This document shows, in pieces, positions 15,038 through 21,332 of a stretch of 21,332 bases of DNA (its first letter is position 1; each line of letters opens with the position of its first letter). Where the stretch lies: NCBI GenBank assembly GCA_014238595.1, contig JABAAV010000016.1:1-21332 (forward strand), in the 5' to 3' direction. Under the pieces are notes generated by a model. The model made no database searches. It saw only the letters and a list, made by a program, of their open reading frames with translations, and was not told where the DNA came from. Source of the DNA: Myxococcales bacterium (GTDB lineage: Bacteria > Myxococcota_A > Polyangia > Haliangiales > J016). Both the position numbers and the translations under genes were made by a program.

Positions 15038-16444
15038 GACGATTTTATCAAACATCTCACCTGAAATCAGTCCTAACTCTAAAACAACCTCACGCAACGT
15101 CTTGTTTTCATGTAGTGCTTGTTTGGCAACCATGGCTGCTTTGTCATAACCAATGGTTGGTGCCAACGCGGTCACTAACATGAGTGATCGGTTGAGATGT
15201 GTTTTTATTTGAGTCTCATTGGCTATTAAGCCTGTAACACAATTGTCGGAAAACGCGACAGAGGCATCTGCCAAAAGACGGATTGATTGTAATGCAGAAT
15301 AAACCATAACAGGTTTAAAGACATTGAGCTCAAAATTACCTGCTGTACCTGCCATGGCAATCGTTGTGTCATTGCCAATGACACGCGTACATACCATACG
15401 CATGGCTTCTGACTGTGTTGGATTGACTTTACCAGGCATAATGGAACTTCCAGGTTCATTGGATGGTAAAGAAATTTCCCCAATACCACAACGAGGACCA
15501 GAACCAAGCCATCTAATATCATCAGCAATTTTCATTAATACACATGCGGTTGTTTTTAATGCGCCACTGGCATCAACAATGGCATCATGTGCTGCTAATG
15601 CTTCGAATTTGTTCGGTGCTGATATAAATGTATGTTTTGTGATGGTGCTAATGGCTTGTGCCATTTTTTCTGACCAGCCTTGAGGTGCGTTAATTCCTGT
15701 TCCTACCGCAGTTCCTCCGATGGCTAATTCTTGCAGATGGGGCAAGGATCGTTGGATGCTTTGTATCGCATAATCAAGCTGTGCCACATAGCCTGAAAAT
15801 TCTTGACCGAGTGTGAGTGGGGTAGCATCCATTAAATGTGTTCGTCCAATTTTGACGATATGTTTCCACTGCGATGCTTTGTCATTGAGTGATGTTTTAA
15901 GTTTGATAAGATTTGGAATTAATGTGTCTTGGATAGCGATGACTAATGCAATAGACATCGCTGTTGGGAATGTGTCATTTGACGATTGCGACATGTTGAC
16001 ATGATCATTGGGGTGAACTGGATTTTTACTGCCAATGACCCCACCGAGCAATTCAATGGATTTGTTGGCAATCACTTCATTGACATTCATGTTAGTTTGC
16101 GTGCCACTTCCTGTTTGCCATACTACTAGGGGGAAGTGATCATCTAAGACACCTTGAGTGATGGATTCGGCAACACGCTGTATCGTTTGAGCGATATTGG
16201 CATCAAGGTTATCATAAGAATGGTTGACCTGTGCAGCACTCCATTTGACGATAGCCATGGCATGAATGATTTCAATCGGCATAATTTCAGTACCGATTGG
16301 AAAATTTTGAATGGAACGTTGTGTTTGAGCACCCCAATAACGATCTGAGGGAACATCGATAGCACCCATAGTATCTGTCTCAGTGCGGTACTGGGTTTGA
16401 GGTATATCCTTGTGATTGTTGTCTTTTATTATATGGCTCATCAT
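15017..16444 (-). CDS. fumC: Class II fumarate hydratase (fumarase C)
   Basis: Catalyses fumarate + water to (S)-malate in the TCA cycle; cytosolic, iron-independent homotetramer. The signature GSSIMPGKVNPTQSEA is near residue 332, MGAIDVPSDRYWGAQTQRS near the N-terminus, and SGSGTQTNMN-type (TGSGTQTNMNVNEV) and HPNDHVNMSQSSNDTFPTA blocks fall in the order typical of the aspartase/fumarase superfamily. Length, about 475 residues, is a little above the usual 460-467 because of an N-terminal extension. Three starts lie in a row (GTG 16447, ATG 16444, ATG 16441); an AAAGG at 16457-16461 is the nearest ribosome-binding site and does not settle which is used. Single gene, convergent with the cox operon and divergent from rlmN. 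Confidence 0.96.
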   Translation of the reverse strand: MMSHIIKDNNHKDIPQTQYRTETDTMGAIDVPSDRYWGAQTQRSIQNFPIGTEIMPIEIIHAMAIVKWSAAQVNHSYDNLDANIAQTIQRVAESITQGVLDDHFPLVVWQTGSGTQTNMNVNEVIANKSIELLGGVIGSKNPVHPNDHVNMSQSSNDTFPTAMSIALVIAIQDTLIPNLIKLKTSLNDKASQWKHIVKIGRTHLMDATPLTLGQEFSGYVAQLDYAIQSIQRSLPHLQELAIGGTAVGTGINAPQGWSEKMAQAISTITKHTFISAPNKFEALAAHDAIVDASGALKTTACVLMKIADDIRWLGSGPRCGIGEISLPSNEPGSSIMPGKVNPTQSEAMRMVCTRVIGNDTTIAMAGTAGNFELNVFKPVMVYSALQSIRLLADASVAFSDNCVTGLIANETQIKTHLNRSLMLVTALAPTIGYDKAAMVAKQALHENKTLREVVLELGLISGEMFDKIVNPNDML

Positions 16445-16549
16445 CACACCCTATACCTTTTTTTTCTGCCAAGCACCAGAGAGAAAAGATAGGTTAGGTT
16501 TGAAAACAATCAGGATGCATAAAATCTTTTTCATGATACAAACAGGCTC

Positions 16550-17668
16550 ATGCTTGTTACTGCATCCGATAAGATAGATCTACGCTCGTGTCTTCGTGTA
16601 GAGCTTGTTGATTTTGTTCAAAAAGAATTTAACGTACCGATGTATCGTGCGAAACAAATATGGGATTGGGGACATAAGCATCGGGTTAGATCTATTGATG
16701 ATATGAATAATCTGCCCAAATCTATACGCAATGATTTAAACGACAAAGCAACATTGACAACGCTAGATCTCAAAGAAGTGCAATGTTCCTCCGATGGTAC
16801 TTATAAAATCAGATTTGAGACTTCAGATCACACATCGATTGAGAGTGTTTTGATTCCTAGTCGTGGAAAATATACACAATGTATTTCATCACAAGTAGGT
16901 TGTGCTATGGGATGTAAGTTTTGTGCTACAGCTAAAATGGGGTTGATTCGTCATTTAACGGCTGGAGAAATTGTTGATCAAGTATATCGTGCACGGACTT
17001 TTTTAGATAATAGAAAGGACACAAGGCGTATTGGGAATTTGGTATATATGGGGATGGGTGAGCCACTGCATAATTATGATCATGTCGTTCGATCAATCAA
17101 AATTTTAATTGATCCTGAAGGCATTAATTTTTCGCATCGAAAAATTACATTGTCTACATCAGGCTTAGTGCCTGCCATTCGTAAACTTGGAAAAGAATCC
17201 TTTCAAGTCAACTTAGCTGTTTCACTCAATGGTGCTTCTGATGACATTCGAAGCAAAACTATGCCTATCAACAAAACATACAATTTAGCTATGCTCATTG
17301 ATGTACTTAGTGAATATCCATTGGATGCAAGGCGACGTATTACATTTGAATGGATCATGTTAGCAGGTATTACAGATTCAATTAAACAAGCGGATAAATT
17401 GTTAAAACTTCTCACGAAACTTCCTTGTAAATTGAATTTAATTCCATGGAATCCTCACCCTAACAGTGATTACAAACGCTCTAGCAATGAGCAAATTGAA
17501 ACATTTCAACGTTATATTTTAGATCACGGTATGCAAGCAACGATTCGTGTGCCACGCGGTGAAGACATTGATGCTGCTTGCGGTCAGCTTGCTTTAGCCG
17601 AGAGCAAAAAACAGGACAATATTGTGCCGCTCTCCATCAAAGAAGAATCATCATCCAATCTTTATTGA
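16550..17668 (+). CDS. rlmN: 23S rRNA (adenine2503-C2)/tRNA (adenine37-C2) methyltransferase, radical SAM
   Basis: Radical SAM enzyme that methylates C2 of A2503 in 23S rRNA and, in characterised members, A37 of some tRNAs. The iron-sulfur cluster motif is C118-x3-C122-x2-C125 (CAMGCKFC), C111 (QCISSQVGC) is also conserved, and the methyl-carrying catalytic Cys is C344 in DIDAACGQLA. GMGEPLHNYDHV and SLNGASDD are the other family blocks. The 372-residue length is normal. The start at 16550 has only a weak ribosome-binding site. It diverges from fumC across a 100-base gap in which no convincing promoter was found, and its last seven bases overlap the end of pntB on the other strand. Confidence 0.96.
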   Translation: MLVTASDKIDLRSCLRVELVDFVQKEFNVPMYRAKQIWDWGHKHRVRSIDDMNNLPKSIRNDLNDKATLTTLDLKEVQCSSDGTYKIRFETSDHTSIESVLIPSRGKYTQCISSQVGCAMGCKFCATAKMGLIRHLTAGEIVDQVYRARTFLDNRKDTRRIGNLVYMGMGEPLHNYDHVVRSIKILIDPEGINFSHRKITLSTSGLVPAIRKLGKESFQVNLAVSLNGASDDIRSKTMPINKTYNLAMLIDVLSEYPLDARRRITFEWIMLAGITDSIKQADKLLKLLTKLPCKLNLIPWNPHPNSDYKRSSNEQIETFQRYILDHGMQATIRVPRGEDIDAACGQLALAESKKQDNIVPLSIKEESSSNLY

Positions 17669-19062
17669 TCTTTAACAGCTGCAACCAGCTCGACGAGAGC
17701 TTTTTTGCCATCACCAAAAAACATCAACGTGTTGTCGGCTGCAAATAATGGATTAGGAATACCTGCAAATCCAGGACTCAGACTGCGCTTAATCACAACA
17801 ATAGTGCGTGCCTTCGACACATCAATAATAGGCATACCTGCAATGGGACTGTTAGGGTCAGTATTGGCAAAAGGATTAACAACATCGTTTGCCCCAATGA
17901 TAATGGCAACATCGACAGCTTCCATTCGTGTGTTAATAGTATCCATCTCGATGAGTTTTTCATAAGGAATATCAGCTTCAGCAAGCAAAACATTCATATG
18001 TCCAGGCATCCGACCTGCAACAGGATGAATGCCATATTCAACATTGACATCGTTTTTTTCAAGACAGTTGGCTAAATCACGAACATTGTGTTGAGCTTGT
18101 GCTACTGCTAATCCATACCCTGGAACAATCAATACTTGTTGTACTCCATCGAGTAACATAGCAACTTCTTCCGCCGATGTTTCTGTGATTTTTCCTTGAT
18201 AGACATCATCACTATCGATGTTGTTTTGACTAGATTGTGTTCCAGCAAACAAAACGTTCGCAAGAGAACGATTCATAGCCTTACACATGATGAATGTTAG
18301 AATCAATCCTGATGCTCCAACCAATGACCCTGCAATAATAAGAATGTTGTTTGATAAAACAAAACCTGTTGTTGAAGCAGCAAGACCGGATAAAGCGTTA
18401 AGCAAAGCAATAACGACAGGCATATCTGCGCCGCCAATAGGTAGTACAAATAGAACTCCAATTAAAGTTGCTGCTCCGATCAAAGCAAGCATGATTGAAG
18501 TTGTTGGTGTGATAACAAGCATGGTGCCAAGCACTAAAACACCAATAGTCAATAATAAATTAATCACAGGAAGTCCTGGAATATTACGATCACGGACTAA
18601 GCCTTGTAGTTTGCCAAAGGCAAGCAGACTGCCCCACAATGTTACCGTACCTATGTAAGCAGAAAAGATAATTGCTATTAGGACAGGAACAGATAGTGTG
18701 GCATTGGTTGATGTTTTTCCAAAAAACTCACCCAAGGCGATGAGTGCTGATGCTGCTCCACCAAGACCGTTGAATGTGGCAACGAGTTGCGGCATACCTG
18801 TCATTTGTATTTTGACTGCACATATAATGCCAATCAATGTTCCAATACCGATACCAATAATGATGCCTTGAAAAGATACGATGTTTTGATCAAAGAGGCA
18901 TGTGATGGTTGCAATCGCCATACCTAAAGCACCGAGCAAATTGCCGCGGATTGCAGTTTTGGGATGTGTTAATCCTTTAAGACCAAAAATAAACAAAATG
19001 GCCGATAACAAATAAGCAATATTGAGTAATGAAGAAAAAGATTGTGTATCAAGAGTGTTCAT
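17662..19062 (-). CDS. pntB: NAD(P) transhydrogenase subunit beta
   Basis: Membrane subunit of the proton-translocating transhydrogenase, which uses the proton gradient to drive NADH + NADP+ to NAD+ + NADPH. The first 260 or so residues are a run of hydrophobic helices (domain II), followed by the NADP(H)-binding domain III with VPGYGLAVAQAQ, HPVAGRMPGHMNVLLAEA and GANDVVNPFA. The 466-residue length is standard. Last gene of the cluster sucD-ndk-pntAA-pntAB-pntB, 46 bases after pntAB. Its stop codon at 17662-17664 lies inside the 3' overlap with rlmN. Confidence 0.96.
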   Translation of the reverse strand: MNTLDTQSFSSLLNIAYLLSAILFIFGLKGLTHPKTAIRGNLLGALGMAIATITCLFDQNIVSFQGIIIGIGIGTLIGIICAVKIQMTGMPQLVATFNGLGGAASALIALGEFFGKTSTNATLSVPVLIAIIFSAYIGTVTLWGSLLAFGKLQGLVRDRNIPGLPVINLLLTIGVLVLGTMLVITPTTSIMLALIGAATLIGVLFVLPIGGADMPVVIALLNALSGLAASTTGFVLSNNILIIAGSLVGASGLILTFIMCKAMNRSLANVLFAGTQSSQNNIDSDDVYQGKITETSAEEVAMLLDGVQQVLIVPGYGLAVAQAQHNVRDLANCLEKNDVNVEYGIHPVAGRMPGHMNVLLAEADIPYEKLIEMDTINTRMEAVDVAIIIGANDVVNPFANTDPNSPIAGMPIIDVSKARTIVVIKRSLSPGFAGIPNPLFAADNTLMFFGDGKKALVELVAAVKDQ

Positions 19063-19108
19063 AAATAAATGTAAAGATATGTTTTATACTTGTATCAATT
19101 GATGAGTG

Positions 19109-19390
19109 TTATTTTCTTTTTTTAAACATAGAGAGCATACGATGTGTGACTAAAAAACCACCAACGAGATTTATAGTTGCCATAATGACGGCAGCAATGC
19201 CTAAATAATTGCTCCAAGGAGTATAGTTCCCTCCAGAAACAAGAAGGGCACCAATGATAGCGATCCCTGAAATAGCATTTGATCCTGACATCAATGGTGT
19301 ATGTAATGTTGGTGGTACTTTTTGAATGATTTCAAAGCCGATGAAGACTGACAAAACAAAAACAGTGAAGGATGCGATCAATATTTCCAT
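19109..19390 (-). CDS. pntAB: NAD(P) transhydrogenase subunit alpha part 2 (membrane part)
   Basis: A 93-residue protein with three hydrophobic segments that supplies the alpha-side membrane helices of the transhydrogenase. Diagnostic text: VFVLSVFIGFEIIQKVPPTLHTPLMSG is spread over the first third (positions about 10-35), followed by NAISGIAIIGAL. In this organism the alpha subunit is split into a soluble and a membrane protein, as in Rhodospirillum and many Alphaproteobacteria, unlike the fused E. coli PntA. It lies 18 bases after pntAA and ends in a basic tail (MFKKRK). Confidence 0.93.
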   Translation of the reverse strand: MEILIASFTVFVLSVFIGFEIIQKVPPTLHTPLMSGSNAISGIAIIGALLVSGGNYTPWSNYLGIAAVIMATINLVGGFLVTHRMLSMFKKRK

Positions 19391-19408
19391 GACAATTTTC
19401 CAGAGAGA

Positions 19409-20554
19409 TTAATTCGTTTTAAGAAGATCGATGATTCGGGGATGTTTAACAGTGCCTTCATGAATAAGCAAAGTGCCTTGGATGATTTCATCGTTTAGAT
19501 CTATAGATTTTGTTTCACCACCAAAGATATGCAATAAAAAGGTTGTAATGTTTTGTGAATACATCTGACTGGCATGATAAGCAACTGTTGATGTGATATG
19601 GGCTGAATCAATGATCGAAACGTGATTGTCTGTAACGACAGTTTCCCCTGATTGAGTCAATGCACAATTTCCACCAGTTTCTGATGCCAGATCGACAATC
19701 ACTGAGCCCGGTGTCATTCCAGAAACTGCTTCATGAGTGACAAGCAAAGGTGCTTTGCGTCCAGGAATGGCTGCTGTTGTAATGACAATGTCGTTATGTG
19801 CTATGACTCGTGCAAGCTCTTGGCGTTGTTGATTATAAAAATCTTCTGTTCCCGCCTTAGCATAGCCACCAGCATCTTCGGTGTCTTCCGTTTTGATATT
19901 GAGTTCGATAAATTTAGCACCCAAACTCTCGATTTGTTCTTTAACTTGTGGTCGTACATCATAGGCTTCAACTTTCGCTCCTAGACGTTTTGCTGTAGCA
20001 ATAGCTTGCAATCCTGCCACACCAGCACCAATGACAAATACTTTGGCAGGTTTGATCGTGCCAGCGGCCGTCATTAACATAGGAAACATACGAGGCAATT
20101 TTGATGCAGCTAAAAGAACCGCTTTGTATCCTGCAATGGTTGCCATTGACGATAAAGCATCCATGGATTGCGCTCTTGTAATACGAGGCATCATTTCCAT
20201 AGACAATAATGAGAGGCCTTTGTTGGCGATTTGTTCGATCTTCTTTGGATTGCCTAATGGATCAGAAAAACCAATGAACGTTTGATTGGGTTTAATGGTA
20301 TCGTTATCATCCCAAGCGATGGTAGGGGCATGAACTTGAAGAATGACATCTGATTTGTCTAACACATCTTTGCGTGATTCTATTGAGGCATTGTTTTTTC
20401 GATAATCATCATCAGAAAAACCTGCATCAACACCTGACCCTGTTTCAACACAAATAGAAAACTGTTGTTTGAGAAGTTTTGGGATCATGGCAGGAATGAG
20501 TGCGACGCGCCGTTCCTTGTGAACAATTTCTTTTAAAATTCCGATGGTAATCAT
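19409..20554 (-). CDS. pntAA: NAD(P) transhydrogenase subunit alpha part 1 (NAD-binding)
   Basis: Soluble NAD(H)-binding domain I of the transhydrogenase, 381 residues, related to alanine dehydrogenase. Visible signatures are KEIVHKERRVALIP at the N-terminus, the central MMPRITRAQSMDALSSMA, and the Rossmann GxGxxG in VIGAGVAGLQAIATAKRLGA followed by YDVRP. AGTIKPAKVFV and TTAAIPGRKAPLL are further conserved blocks. It starts 39 bases after ndk and is followed closely by the split membrane part, pntAB; together with pntB the three form a complete enzyme. Confidence 0.96.
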   Translation of the reverse strand: MITIGILKEIVHKERRVALIPAMIPKLLKQQFSICVETGSGVDAGFSDDDYRKNNASIESRKDVLDKSDVILQVHAPTIAWDDNDTIKPNQTFIGFSDPLGNPKKIEQIANKGLSLLSMEMMPRITRAQSMDALSSMATIAGYKAVLLAASKLPRMFPMLMTAAGTIKPAKVFVIGAGVAGLQAIATAKRLGAKVEAYDVRPQVKEQIESLGAKFIELNIKTEDTEDAGGYAKAGTEDFYNQQRQELARVIAHNDIVITTAAIPGRKAPLLVTHEAVSGMTPGSVIVDLASETGGNCALTQSGETVVTDNHVSIIDSAHITSTVAYHASQMYSQNITTFLLHIFGGETKSIDLNDEIIQGTLLIHEGTVKHPRIIDLLKTN

Positions 20555-20593
20555 GATCTTTGTTTATTAGGTTATAAAACTAAAGTCGCTTAT

Positions 20594-21022
20594 TTACGAT
20601 AGGGCAACACGCTCGGCTTGTGAGAAAAAGAATGCGATTTCTCGTTCAGCGGCTTGCTGTGAATCAGAGCCATGAACTGCATTGCGCTCGATATCGGTGC
20701 CAAATGCATGACGAATGGTACCAGAAGCTGCTTCTTTCGAATTGGTTGCTCCCATAATGTCACGATTTGTAGAAATAGCAGAGTCGCCTTCAAGAATTTG
20801 AACAACAACAGGACCTTCAATCATGAACTTGATAAGATCAGAGAAAAAAGGACGGTCTTTATGTTCGGCATAGAAAGATTGTGCTTGAGTTTCTGTAAGA
20901 CGAATCATTTTTTGTGCAACGATACGAAGTCCGCCTCGTTCTAATTTATCAACAATACCGCCAATGACATTTGCTTTGACAGCATCAGGTTTAACGATAG
21001 ATAATGTTTGTTCTAGACTCAT
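20594..21022 (-). CDS. ndk: Nucleoside diphosphate kinase
   Basis: Transfers the gamma-phosphate between nucleoside triphosphates and diphosphates through a phosphohistidine. The catalytic residue is H117 in NAVHGSDS; other family blocks are TLSIVKPDAVKANVIG, RPFFSDLIKFMIEGPVV and IMGATNSKEAASGTIRHAFG. The 142-residue length is standard. A strong AGGA ribosome-binding site precedes the ATG at 21020-21022, which lies 10 bases after the sucD stop. Its place after sucD suits NTP balancing with succinyl-CoA ligase, whose GTP or ATP product NDK can interconvert. Confidence 0.97.
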   Translation of the reverse strand: MSLEQTLSIVKPDAVKANVIGGIVDKLERGGLRIVAQKMIRLTETQAQSFYAEHKDRPFFSDLIKFMIEGPVVVQILEGDSAISTNRDIMGATNSKEAASGTIRHAFGTDIERNAVHGSDSQQAAEREIAFFFSQAERVALS

Positions 21023-21032
21023 GAGTAATTCC

Positions 21033-21332
21033 TTATAAAAGTGCTTTTAATGTGTTTCCCATATCGGCAGGGCTTAGTGCCACTGAAATGTTAGCTTTTT
21101 GTAATGCTTCTATTTTGTTTGCTGCTGTACCCGTTGAGCCCATGATAATGGCACCTGCATGCCCCATACGTTTTCCAGGTGGGGCGGTTTGACCTGCGAT
21201 AAATGCTGCAACAGGTTTTCTGATATGTTTTGAAATATATTCGGCGGCTGCTTCTTCTGAAGTGCCACCAATCTCTCCAATTAAAAAGATTGCATGAGTA
21301 TCAGAATCTGCATCAAAAAGTTTGATGCAATC
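21033..21332 (-). CDS. sucD: Succinyl-CoA ligase (ADP/GDP-forming) subunit alpha, C-terminal part
   Basis: The last 99 or so codons of sucD, cut by the right edge of the window. The readable end contains AFIAGQTAPPGKRMGHAGAI, with the His of MGHAGAI matching the active-site phosphohistidine (His246 in E. coli), then IMGSTGTAANKIEALQKA and the terminal SPADMGNTLKALL. The enzyme links succinyl-CoA cleavage to nucleotide phosphorylation in the TCA cycle. The start, and a probable upstream sucC, lie outside the window. The stop is TAA at 21033-21035. Confidence 0.95.
   Translation of the reverse strand, partial: DCIKLFDADSDTHAIFLIGEIGGTSEEAAAEYISKHIRKPVAAFIAGQTAPPGKRMGHAGAIIMGSTGTAANKIEALQKANISVALSPADMGNTLKALL

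Noticed and set aside
16448..16549. Promoters or a regulatory RNA between fumC and rlmN
   Set aside because: The 100-base divergent gap must contain promoters, but no hexamer pair with good spacing was found and no stable structure is apparent.

Overview
The window comes from an AT-rich, aerobic Gram-negative bacterium. The best guess at lineage is a low-GC relative of the Myxococcota/Bradymonadota ('deltaproteobacterial') group. This rests on several secreted proteins that end in a Cys, a hydrophobic helix and an Arg cluster (a MYXO-CTERM-like sorting tail), on the Cys-rich module they share, and on a cox operon carrying a small CPxC membrane protein. The placement is an inference from family features, not a phylogeny.

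Bases 1-6510, minus strand: a tandem family of secreted zinc metalloproteases of the metzincin type. There are three complete genes (starts at 6510, 4801 and 3144), one gene cut by the window edge (start at 368), one pseudogene between the first two (two in-frame stops, zinc site deleted) and a short 3' remnant near 505-590. The members share a signal peptide, a core containing LNRC, DxSW and FNIE(V/I)T, then HExxHxxxxxH with a Met-turn, Ig-like domains, sometimes a Cys-rich module, and the sorting tail. They differ greatly in length (394, 504 and 813 residues). A good sigma70-type promoter (TTGACA-17-TAATAT) precedes the first gene of the array.

Bases 6700-9241, minus strand: a tightly coupled operon of a Sco copper chaperone, a DUF368/PopT-type polyprenyl-phosphate transporter and a YrbG-type cation/Ca2+ exchanger, joined by GTGA and ATGA stop/start overlaps.

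Bases 9450-14995, plus strand: a cytochrome c oxidase operon. In order it holds a subunit III, a subunit IV-like protein, a small CPYC membrane protein, subunit II with a CuA site, subunit I, a second subunit III and a diheme cytochrome c lipoprotein. Sco, transcribed divergently next door, probably loads copper into CuA of this oxidase.

Bases 15017-21332: central metabolism and housekeeping. fumC (minus) converges on the cytochrome gene. rlmN (plus) diverges from fumC and overlaps the end of pntB. A minus-strand cluster sucD-ndk-pntAA-pntAB-pntB makes succinyl-CoA ligase alpha (partial), nucleoside diphosphate kinase and a three-gene proton-translocating transhydrogenase. Together with the oxidase this points to a TCA-cycle, oxygen-respiring lifestyle.

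No tRNA, rRNA, insertion sequence, phage gene or CRISPR array was found.
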